This document shows, piece by piece, positions 13,388 to 26,113 of a stretch of 64,000 nt of DNA. Within the stretch, counting starts at the first letter, position 1. Every line of letters begins with the position of its first letter. The notes under the pieces are model-generated. The model saw only the letters and a program-made list of their open reading frames with translations, searched no databases and had not been told where the DNA came from. Source of the stretch: Auanema rhodensis (taxonomy: Eukaryota; Nematoda; Chromadorea; Rhabditida; Rhabditidae); the NCBI GenBank assembly GCA_964057225.1, contig OZ059900.1, forward strand, positions 1,932,501-1,996,500, read 5' to 3'. The translations under genes and the position numbers were made by a program.

Positions 13388-15735
13388 TTACTACACTAAG
13401 TATGGTCGTTTTTATGCCTTTAACACCATATACTCACCGATTTTTGGTACAAAATCTGTGATACTCGTAAATTTTGATCATATTCGTTAAGATTTGAGAA
13501 TCAAACATACAATACACAAAATCAGTCTATTTTTATGAGCTTGCACTGATATATATTCATTTTGATCAAAAAAGGTCGAAAATAGAAAGAATTTTTGAAA
13601 TTTCCGAGTTTTGAGTCTAATTTGGCTAAATCGCTCATATATAAGATCAGAAGCATAGTTTTATTGTCTATGACAACAAAAATCATCAATTAAACGCTAG
13701 TGATATTTAAATACTGATTTTCGCTCAAATAGCATTACTACACTAAGTATGGTCGTTTTTATGCCTTTAACACCATATACTCACCGATTTTTGGTACAAA
13801 ATCTGTAATACTCGTAAATTTTGATCATATTCGGTGAGATTCGAGAATCAAACACACAATACACGAAATAAGTTTATTTTGACGAGTTTGCACTGATATT
13901 TATTCATTTTGATCAAAAAAGGTCGAAAATAGAAAGAATTTTTGAATTTTCCGAGTTTTGAGTCCAATTGGGCTAAATCGCTCATATATATGATCAAAAG
14001 CATAGTTTTACTGTCTATGATAACAAAAGTCTTCAAATATACACTAATAATGATTAAATCACTGAATTTCACTCAAATAGCATTACTACACTAAGTATGG
14101 TCGTTTTTATGCCTTTAACACCATATACTCACCGATTTTTGGTACAAAATCTGTGATACTCGTAAATTTTGATCATATTCGGTGAGATTCGAGAATCGAA
14201 CACACAATACACGAAATAAGTCTATTTTTACGAGTTTGCACTGATATTTATTCATTTTGATCAAAAAAGGTCGAAAATAGAAAGAATTTTTGAAATTTCC
14301 GAGTTTTGAGTCTAATTTGGCTAAATCGCTCATATATATGATCAAAAGCATAGTTTTACTGTCTATGATAACAAAAGTCTTCAAATATACACTAATAATG
14401 TGTAAATCACTGAATTTCACTCAAATAGCTTTACTACACTAAGTATGGTCGTTTTTATGCCTTTAACACCATATACTCACCGATTTTTGGTACAAAATCT
14501 GTAATACTCGTAAATTTCGATCATATTCGTTAAGATTCGAGAATCAAACACACAATACACGAAATAAGTTTATTTTTACCAGTTTGCACTGATATTTATT
14601 CATTTTGATCAAAAAAGGTCGAAAATAGAAAGAATTTTTGAATTTTCCGAGTTTTGAGTCCAATTGGGCTAAATCGCTCATATATATGATCAAAAGCATA
14701 GTTTCACTGTCTATGATAACAAAAGTCTTCAAATATACACTAGTAATGATTAAATCACTGAATTTCACTCAAATAGCTTTACTACACTAAGTATGGTCGT
14801 TTTTATGCCTTTAACACCATATACTCACCGATTTTTGGTACAAAATCTGTAATACTCGTAAATTTTGATCATATCCGTTAAGATTCGAGAATCAAACACA
14901 CAATACACGAAATAAGTTTATTTTTACGAGTTTGCACTGATATTTATTCATTTTGATCAAAAAAGGTCGAAAATAGAAAGAATTTTTGAATTTTCCGAGT
15001 TTTGAGTCCAATTGGGCTAAATCGCTCATATATATGATCAAAAGCATAGTTTCACTGTCTATGATAACAAAAGTCTTCAAATATACACTAGTAATGATTA
15101 AATCACTGAATTTCACTCAAATAGCATTACTACACTAAGTATGGTCGTTTTTATGCCTTTAACACCATATACTCACCGATTTTTGGTACAAAATCTGTAA
15201 TACTTGTAAATTTTGATCATATTCGTTAAGATTTGAGAATCAAACACATAATACACGAAATAAGTCTTTTTTTACAAGTTTGCACTGATATTTATTCATT
15301 TTGATCAAAAAAGGTCGAAAATAGAAAGAATTTTTGAAATTTCCGAGTTTTGAGTCCAATTTGGCTAAATCGCTCATATATATGATCAAAAGCATAGTTC
15401 TATTGTCTATAACAACAAAAGTCTTCAATTAAACGCTAGTGATGTTTTAATACTGAATTTCGCTCAAATAGCATTACTACACTAAGTATGGTCGTTTTTA
15501 TGCCTTTAACACCATATACTCACCGATTTTTGGTACAAAATCTGTAATACTTGTAAATTTTGATCATATTCGTTAAGATTCGAAAATCAAACACACAATA
15601 CACGAAATAAGTTTATTTTTACAAGTTTGCACTGATATTTATTCATTTTGATCAAAAAAGGTCGAAAATAGAAAGAATTTTTGAAATTTCCGAGTTTTGA
15701 GTCTAATTTGGCTAAATCGCTCATATATATGATCA
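13388..15735. repeat. Block repeated at 27,292-29,639 (distance 13,904 bp, 40 monomers)
   Basis: The match is bounded by A at 13,387 against T at 27,291, and A at 15,736 against G at 29,640. Two internal differences were seen: G at 14,182 against T at 28,086, and C at 15,426 against T at 29,330. The same stretch also matches about 2,320-4,610 at a distance of 11,125 bp (32 monomers), so it exists in at least three places in domain 1. Confidence 0.82.
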
Positions 15736-15820
15736 AAAGCATAGTTTTATTGTCTATAACAACAAAAGTCATCAATTAAACGCTAGTGATGTTTAAATAC
15801 TGAATTTCGCTCAAATAGCA

Positions 15821-17557
15821 TTACTACACTAAGTATGGTCGTTTTTAAGCCTTTAACACCATATACTCACCGATTTTTGGTACAAAATCTGTAATACTCG
15901 TAAATTTTGATCATATTTGTTAAGATTTGAGAATCAAACATACAATACACAAAATCAATCTATTTTTATGAGCTTGCACTGATATATATTCATTTTGATC
16001 AAAAAAGGTCGAAAATAGAAAGAATTTTTGAAATTTCCGAGTTTTGAGTCTAATTTGGCTAAATCGCTCATATATAAGATCAGAAGCATAGTTTTATTGT
16101 CTATGACAACAAAAATCATCAATTAAACGCTAGTGATATTTAAATACTGATTTTCGCTCAAATAGCATTACTACACTAAGTATGGTCGTTTTTATGCCTT
16201 TAACACCATATACTCACCGATTTTTGGTACAAAATCTGTAATACTCGTAAATTTTGATCATATTCGTTAAGATTTGAAAATCAAACACACAATAAACAAA
16301 ATCAGTCTATTTTTATGAGTTTGCACTGATATATATTCATTTTGATCAAAAAAGGTCGAAAATAGAAAGAATTTTTGAATTTTCCGAGTTTTGAGTCCAA
16401 TTGGGCTAAATCGCTCATATATATAATCAAAAGCATAGTTTTACTGTCTATGATAACAAAAGTCATCAATTAAACGCTAGTGATGTTTAAATACTGATTT
16501 TCGCTCAAATAGCATTACTACACTAAGTATGGTCGTTTTTATGCCTTTAACACCATATACTCACCGATTTTTGGTACAAAATCTGTGATACTCGTAAATT
16601 TTGATCATATTCGGTGAGATTCGAGAATCAAACACACAATACACGAAATAAGTTTATTTTTATGAGTTTGCACTGATATATATTCATTTTGATCAAAAAA
16701 GGTCGAAAATAGAAAGAATTTTTGAATTTTCCGAGTTTTGAGTCTAATTTGGCTAAATCGCTCATATATATGATCAAAAGCATAGTTTTATTGTCTATAA
16801 CAACAAAAGTCATCAATTAAACGCTAGTGATGTTTAAATACTGAATTTCGCTCAAATAGCATTACTACACTAAGTATGGTCGTTTTTATGCCTTTAACAC
16901 CATATACTCACCGATTTTTGGTACAAAATCTGTAATACTCGTAAATTTTGATCATATTCGTTAAGATTTGAGAATCAAACACACAATACACGAAATAAGT
17001 TTATTTTGACGAGTTTGCACTGATATTTATTCATTTTGATCAAAAAAGGTCGAAAATAGAAAGAATTTTTGAATTTTCCGAGTTTTGAGTCCAATTGGGC
17101 TAAATCGCTCATATATATGATCAAAAGCATAGTTTTACTGTCAATGATAACAAAAGTCTTCAAATATACACTAATAATGATTAAATCACTGAATTTCACT
17201 CAAATAGCATTACTACACTAAGTATGGTCGTTTTTATGCCTTTAACACCATATACTCACCGATTTTTGGTACAAAATCTGTGATACTCGTAAATTTTGAT
17301 CATATTCGGTGAGATTCGAGAATCGAACACACAATACACGAAATAAGTCTATTTTTACGAGTTTGCACTGATATTTATTCATTTTGATCAAAAAAGGTCG
17401 AAAATAGAAAGAATTTTTGAAATTTCCGAGTTTTGAGTCTAATTTGGCTAAATCGCTCATATATATGATCAAAAGCATAGTTTTACTGTCTATGATAACA
17501 AAAGTCTTCAAATATACACTAATAATGTGTAAATCACTGAATTTCACTCAAATAGCT
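15821..17557. repeat. 5-monomer tandem duplication (1,737 bp), unit 1
   Basis: This unit matches 17,558-19,294 directly downstream at a distance of 1,737 bp. Differences seen are A at 15,848 against T in the core, and CAATG against CTATG near 17,111-17,113. It is also part of a stretch repeating about 2,320-6,505 at a distance of 11,125 bp. Confidence 0.85.
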
Positions 17558-19294
17558 TTACTACACTAAGTATGGTCGTTTTTATGCCTTTAACACCATA
17601 TACTCACCGATTTTTGGTACAAAATCTGTAATACTCGTAAATTTTGATCATATTTGTTAAGATTTGAGAATCAAACATACAATACACAAAATCAATCTAT
17701 TTTTATGAGCTTGCACTGATATATATTCATTTTGATCAAAAAAGGTCGAAAATAGAAAGAATTTTTGAAATTTCCGAGTTTTGAGTCTAATTTGGCTAAA
17801 TCGCTCATATATAAGATCAGAAGCATAGTTTTATTGTCTATGACAACAAAAATCATCAATTAAACGCTAGTGATATTTAAATACTGATTTTCGCTCAAAT
17901 AGCATTACTACACTAAGTATGGTCGTTTTTATGCCTTTAACACCATATACTCACCGATTTTTGGTACAAAATCTGTAATACTCGTAAATTTTGATCATAT
18001 TCGTTAAGATTTGAAAATCAAACACACAATAAACAAAATCAGTCTATTTTTATGAGTTTGCACTGATATATATTCATTTTGATCAAAAAAGGTCGAAAAT
18101 AGAAAGAATTTTTGAATTTTCCGAGTTTTGAGTCCAATTGGGCTAAATCGCTCATATATATAATCAAAAGCATAGTTTTACTGTCTATGATAACAAAAGT
18201 CATCAATTAAACGCTAGTGATGTTTAAATACTGATTTTCGCTCAAATAGCATTACTACACTAAGTATGGTCGTTTTTATGCCTTTAACACCATATACTCA
18301 CCGATTTTTGGTACAAAATCTGTGATACTCGTAAATTTTGATCATATTCGGTGAGATTCGAGAATCAAACACACAATACACGAAATAAGTTTATTTTTAT
18401 GAGTTTGCACTGATATATATTCATTTTGATCAAAAAAGGTCGAAAATAGAAAGAATTTTTGAATTTTCCGAGTTTTGAGTCTAATTTGGCTAAATCGCTC
18501 ATATATATGATCAAAAGCATAGTTTTATTGTCTATAACAACAAAAGTCATCAATTAAACGCTAGTGATGTTTAAATACTGAATTTCGCTCAAATAGCATT
18601 ACTACACTAAGTATGGTCGTTTTTATGCCTTTAACACCATATACTCACCGATTTTTGGTACAAAATCTGTAATACTCGTAAATTTTGATCATATTCGTTA
18701 AGATTTGAGAATCAAACACACAATACACGAAATAAGTTTATTTTGACGAGTTTGCACTGATATTTATTCATTTTGATCAAAAAAGGTCGAAAATAGAAAG
18801 AATTTTTGAATTTTCCGAGTTTTGAGTCCAATTGGGCTAAATCGCTCATATATATGATCAAAAGCATAGTTTTACTGTCTATGATAACAAAAGTCTTCAA
18901 ATATACACTAATAATGATTAAATCACTGAATTTCACTCAAATAGCATTACTACACTAAGTATGGTCGTTTTTATGCCTTTAACACCATATACTCACCGAT
19001 TTTTGGTACAAAATCTGTGATACTCGTAAATTTTGATCATATTCGGTGAGATTCGAGAATCGAACACACAATACACGAAATAAGTCTATTTTTACGAGTT
19101 TGCACTGATATTTATTCATTTTGATCAAAAAAGGTCGAAAATAGAAAGAATTTTTGAAATTTCCGAGTTTTGAGTCTAATTTGGCTAAATCGCTCATATA
19201 TATGATCAAAAGCATAGTTTTACTGTCTATGATAACAAAAGTCTTCAAATATACACTAGTAATGTGTAAATCACTGAATTTCACTCAAATAGCT
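17558..19294. repeat. 5-monomer tandem duplication (1,737 bp), unit 2
   Basis: This is the second unit of the tandem pair and also the first 1.7 kb of the 8.56-kb block copy 2. One private change (G at 19,259) distinguishes it from both 6,397 and 17,522. Unequal exchange between misaligned monomers five positions apart would create this structure; that is an inference. Confidence 0.84.
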
Positions 19295-22200
19295 TTACTA
19301 CACTAAGTATGGTCGTTTTTATGCCTTTAACACCATATACTCACCGATTTTTGGTACAAAATCTGTAATACTCGTAAATTTCGATCATATTCGTTAAGAT
19401 TCGAGAATCAAACACACAATACACGAAATAAGTTTATTTTTACCAGTTTGCACTGATATTTATTCATTTTGATCAAAAAAGGTCGAAAATAGAAAGAATT
19501 TTTGAATTTTCCGAGTTTTGAGTCCAATTGGGCTAAATCGCTCATATATATGATCAAAAGCATAGTTTCACTGTCTATGATAACAAAAGTCTTCAAATAT
19601 ACACTAGTAATGATTAAATCACTGAATTTCACTCAAATAGCTTTACTACACTAAGTATGGTCGTTTTTATGCCTTTAACACCATATACTCACCGATTTTT
19701 GGTACAAAATCTGTGATACTCGTAAATTTTGATCATATTCGGTGAGATTCGAGAATCAAACACACAATACACGAAATAAGTTTATTTTTACGAGTTTGCA
19801 CTGATATTTATTCATTTTGATCAAAAAAGGTCGAAAATAGAAAGAATTTTTGAAATTTCCGAGTTTTGAGTCTAATTTGGCTAAATCGCTCATATATATG
19901 ATCAAAAGCATAGTTTTATTGTCTATGATAACAAAAGTCTTCAAATATACACTAATAATGTGTAAATCACTGAATTTCACTCAAATAGCTTTACTACACT
20001 AAGTATGGTCGTTTTTATGCCTTTAACACCATATACTCACCGATTTTTGGTACAAAATCTGTGATACTCGTAAATTTTGATCATATTCGTTAAGATTTGA
20101 GAATCAAACATACAATACACAAAATCAGTCTATTTTTATGAGCTTGCACTGATATATATTCATTTTGATCAAAAAAGGTCGAAAATAGAAAGAATTTTTG
20201 AAATTTCCGAGTTTTGAGTCTAATTTGGCTAAATCGCTCATATATAAGATCAGAAGCATAGTTTTATTGTCTATGACAACAAAAATCATCAATTAAACGC
20301 TAGTGATATTTAAATACTGATTTTCGCTCAAATAGCATTACTACACTAAGTATGGTCGTTTTTATGCCTTTAACACCATATACTCACCGATTTTTGGTAC
20401 AAAATCTGTAATACTCGTAAATTTTGATCATATTCGGTGAGATTCGAGAATCAAACACACAATACACAAAATAAGTTTATTTTGACGAGTTTGCACTGAT
20501 ATTTATTCATTTTGATCAAAAAAGGTCGAAAATAGAAAGAATTTTTGAAATTTCCGAGTTTTGAGTCTAATTTGGCTAAATCGCTCATATATATGATCAA
20601 AAGCATAGTTTTATTGTCTATGACAACAAAAGTCATCAATTAAACGCTAGTGATGTTTAAATACTGAATTTCGCTCAAGTAGCATTACTACACTAAGTAT
20701 GGTCGTTTTTATGCCTTTAACACCATATACTCACCGATTTTTGGTACAAAATCTGTAATACTCGTAAATTTTGATCATATTCGGTGAGATTCGAGAATCA
20801 AACACACAATACACGAAATAAGTTTATTTTGACGAGTTTGCACTGATATTTATTCATTTTGATCAAAAAAGGTCGAAAATAGAAAGAATTTTTGAATTTT
20901 CCGAGTTTTGAGTCCAATTGGGCTAAATCGCTCATATATATGATCAAAAGCATAGTTTTACTGTCTATGATAACAAAAGTCTTCAAATATACACTAATAA
21001 TGATTAAATCACTGAATTTCACTCAAATAACATTACTACACTAAGTATGGTCGTTTTTATGCCTTTAACACCATATACTCACCGATTTTTGGTACAAAAT
21101 CTGTGATACTCGTAAATTTTGATCATATTCGGTGAGATTCGAGAATCGAACACACAATACACGAAATAAGTCTATTTTTACGAGTTTGCACTGATATTTA
21201 TTCATTTTGATCAAAAAAGGTCGAAAATAGAAAGAATTTTTGAAATTTCCGAGTTTTGAGTCTAATTTGGCTAAATCGCTCATATATATGATCAAAAGCA
21301 TAGTTTTACTGTCTATGATAACAAAAGTCTTCAAATATACACTAATAATGTGTAAATCACTGAATTTCACTCAAATAGCTTTACTACACTAAGTATGGTC
21401 GTTTTTATGCCTTTAACACCATATACTCACCGATTTTTGGTACAAAATCTGTGATACTCGTAAATTTTGATCATATTCGGTGAGATTCGAGAATCGAACA
21501 CACAATACACGAAATAAGTCTATTTTTACGAGTTTGCACTGATATTTATTCATTTTGATCAAAAAAGGTCGAAAATAGAAAGAATTTTTGAAATTTCCGA
21601 GTTTTGAGTCTAATTTGGCTAAATCGCTCATATATATGATCAAAAGCATAGTTTTACTGTCTATGATAACAAAAGTCTTCAAATATACACTAATAATGTG
21701 TAAATCACTGAATTTCACTCAAATAGCTTTACTACACTAAGTATGGTCGTTTTTATGCCTTTAACACCATATACTCACCGATTTTTGGTACAAAATCTGT
21801 AATACTCGTAAATTTCGATCATATTCGTTAAGATTCGAGAATCAAACACACAATACACGAAATAAGTTTATTTCTACCAGTTTGCACTGATATTTATTCA
21901 TTTTGATCAAAAAAGGTCGAAAATAGAAAGAATTTTTGAATTTTCCGAGTTTTGAGTCCAATTGGGCTAAATCGCTCATATATATGATCAAAAGCATAGT
22001 TTCACTGTCTATGATAACAAAAGTCTTCAAATATACACTAGTAATGATTAAATCACTGAATTTCACTCAAATAGCTTTACTACACTAAGTATGGTCGTTT
22101 TTATGCCTTTAACACCATATACTCACCGATTTTTGGTACAAAATCTGTGATACTCGTAAATTTTGATCATATTCGGTGAGATTCGAGAATCAAACACACA

Positions 22201-25200
22201 ATACACGAAATAAGTTTATTTTTACGAGTTTGCACTGATATTTATTCATTTTGATCAAAAAAGGTCGAAAATAGAAAGAATTTTTGAAATTTCCGAGTTT
22301 TGAGTCTAATTTGGCTAAATCGCTCATATATATGATCAAAAGCATAGTTTTACTGTCTATGATAACAAAAGTCTTCAAATATACACTAATAATGTGTAAA
22401 TCACTGAATTTCACTCAAATAGCTTTACTACACTAAGTATGGTCGTTTTTATGCCTTTAACACCATATACTCACCGATTTTTGGTACAAAATCTGTGATA
22501 CTCGTAAATTTTGATCATATTCGTTAAGATTTGAGAATCAAACATACAATACACAAAATCAGTCTATTTTTATGAGCTTGCACTGATATATATTCATTTT
22601 GATCAAAAAAGGTCGAAAATAGAAAGAATTTTTGAAATTTCCGAGTTTTGAGTCTAATTTGGCTAAATCGCTCATATATAAGATCAGAAGCATAGTTTTA
22701 TTGTCTATGACAACAAAAATCATCAATTAAACGCTAGTGATATTTAAATACTGATTTTCGCTCAAATAGCATTACTACACTAAGTATGGTCGTTTTTATG
22801 CCTTTAACACCATATACTCACCGATTTTTGGTACAAAATCTGTAATACTCGTAAATTTTGATCATATTCGGTGAGATTCGAGAATCAAACACACAATACA
22901 CGAAATAAGTTTATTTTGACGAGTTTGCACTGATATTTATTCATTTTGATCAAAAAAGGTCGAAAATAGAAAGAATTTTTGAATTTTCCGAGTTTTGAGT
23001 CCAATTGGGCTAAATCGCTCATATATATGATCAAAAGCATAGTTTTACTGTCTATGATAACAAAAGTCTTCAAATATACACTAATAATGATTAAATCACT
23101 GAATTTCACTCAAATAGCATTACTACACTAAGTATGGTCGTTTTTATGCCTTTAACACCATATACTCACCGATTTTTGGTACAAAATCTGTGATACTCGT
23201 AAATTTTGATCATATTCGGTGAGATTCGAGAATCGAACACACAATACACGAAATAAGTCTATTTTTACGAGTTTGCACTGATATTTATTCATTTTGATCA
23301 AAAAAGGTCGAAAATAGAAAGAATTTTTGAAATTTCCGAGTTTTGAGTCTAATTTGGCTAAATCGCTCATATATATGATCAAAAGCATAGTTTTACTGTC
23401 TATGATAACAAAAGTCTTCAAATATACACTAATAATGTGTAAATCACTGAATTTCACTCAAATAGCTTTACTACACTAAGTATGGTCGTTTTTATGCCTT
23501 TAACACCATATACTCACCGATTTTTGGTACAAAATCTGTAATACTCGTAAATTTTGATCATATTCGTTAAGATTCGAGAATCAAACACACAATACACGAA
23601 ATAAGTTTATTTTTACCAGTTTGCACTGATATTTATTCATTTTGATCAAAAAAGGTCGAAAATAGAAAGAATTTTTGAATTTTCCGAGTTTTGAGTCCAA
23701 TTGGGCTAAATCGCTCATATATATGATCAAAAGCATAGTTTCACTGTCTATGATAACAAAAGTCTTCAAATATACACTAGTAATGATTAAATCACTGAAT
23801 TTCACTCAAATAGCTTTACTACACTAAGTATGGTCGTTTTTATGCCTTTAACACCATATACTCACCGATTTTTGGTACAAAATCTGTAATACTCGTAAAT
23901 TTTGATCATATCCGTTAAGATTCGAGAATCAAACACACAATACACGAAATAAGTTTATTTTTACGAGTTTGCACTGATATTTATTCATTTTGATCAAAAA
24001 AGGTCGAAAATAGAAAGAATTTTTGAATTTTCCGAGTTTTGAGTCCAATTGGGCTAAATCGCTCATATATATGATCAAAAGCATAGTTTCACTGTCTATG
24101 ATAACAAAAGTCTTCAAATATACACTAGTAATGATTAAATCACTGAATTTCACTCAAATAGCTTTACTACACTAAGTATGGTCGTTTTTATGCCTTTAAC
24201 ACCATATACTCACCGATTTTTGGTACAAAATCTGTAATACTCGTAAATTTTGATCATATCCGTTAAGATTCGAGAATCAAACACACAATACACAAAATAA
24301 GTTTATTTTTACGAGTTTGCACTGATATTTATTCATTTTGATCAAAAAAGGTCGAAAATAGAAAGAATTTTTGAAATTTCCGAGTTTTGAGTCCAATTTG
24401 GCTAAATCGCTCATATATATGATCAAAAGCATAGTTCTATTGTCTATAACAACAAAAGTCTTTAATTAAACGCTAGTGATGTTTTAATACTGAATTTCGC
24501 TCAAATAGCATTACTACACTAAGTATGGTCGTTTTTATGCCTTTAACACCATATACTCACCGATTTTTGGTACAAAATCTGTAATACTTGTAAATTTTGA
24601 TCATATTCGTTAAGATTCGAAAATCAAACACACAATACACGAAATAAGTTTATTTTTACAAGTTTGCACTGATATTTATTCATTTTGATCAAAAAAGGTC
24701 GAAAATAGAAAGAATTTTTGAAATTTCCGAGTTTTGAGTCTAATTTGGCTAAATCGCTCATATATATGATCAGAAGCATAAGTGTATTGTCTATGACAAC
24801 AAAAGTCATCAATTAAACGCTAGTGATGTTTAAATACTGAATTTCGCTCAAATAGCATTACTACACTAAGTATGGTCGTTTTTATGCCTTTAACACCATA
24901 TACTCACCGATTTTTGGTACAAAATCTGTAATACTCGTAAATTTTGATCATATTCGTTCAGATTTGAGAATCAAACATACAATACACAAGATGAATCTAT
25001 TTTTATGAGCTTGCACTGATATATATTCATTTTGATCAAAAAAGGTCGAAAATAGAAAGAATTTTTGAACTTTCCGAGTTTTGAGTCTAACTTGGCTAAA
25101 TCGCTCATTTATATGATCAAAAGCATAGTTTTACTGTCTATGATAACAAAAGTCTTCAAATATACACTAATAATGTGTAAATCACTGAATTTCACTCAAA

Positions 25201-26113
25201 TAGCTTTACTACACTAAGTATGGTCGTTTTTATGCCTTTAACACCATATACTCACCGATTTTTGGTACAAAATCTGTAATACTCGTAAATTTCGATCATA
25301 TTCGTTAAGATTCGAGAATCAAACACACAATACACGAAATAAGTTTATTTTTACCAGTTTGCACTGATATTTATTCATTTTGATCAAAAAAGGTCGAAAA
25401 TAGAAAGAATTTTTGAATTTTCCGAGTTTTGAGTCCAATTGGGCTAAATCGCTCATATATATGATCAAAAGCATAGTTTCACTGTCTATGATAACAAAAG
25501 TCTTCAAATATACACTAGTAATGATTAAATCACTGAATTTCACTCAAATAGCTTTACTACACTAAGTATGGTCGTTTTTATGCCTTTAACACCATATACT
25601 CACCGATTTTTGGTACAAAATCTGTAATACTCGTAAATTTTGATCATATCCGTTAAGATTCGAGAATCAAACACACAATACACGAAATAAGTTTATTTTT
25701 ACGAGTTTGCACTGATATTTATTCATTTTGATCAAAAAAGGTCGAAAATAGAAAGAATTTTTGAATTTTCCGAGTTTTGAGTCCAATTGGGCTAAATCGC
25801 TCATATATATGATCAAAAGCATAGTTTCACTGTCTATGATAACAAAAGTCTTCAAATATACACTAGTAATGATTAAATCACTGAATTTCACTCAAATAGC
25901 TTTACTACACTAAGTATGGTCGTTTTTATGCCTTTAACACCATATACTCACCGATTTTTGGTACAAAATCTGTAATACTCGTAAATTTTGATCATATCCG
26001 TTACGATTCGAGAATCAAACACACAATACACGAAATAAGTTTATTTTTACGAGTTTGCACTGATATTTATTCATTTTGATCAAAAAAGGTCGAAAATAGA
26101 AAGAATTTTTGAA
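17558..26113. repeat. 8.56-kb block, copy 2
   Basis: This is the second copy of 4,696-13,251. Its left junction coincides with the right edge of the first unit of the 5-monomer tandem duplication (15,821-17,557), so one rearrangement may explain both. The near absence of differences over 8.5 kb points to recent origin, ongoing homogenisation, or an assembly effect. Confidence 0.88.
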
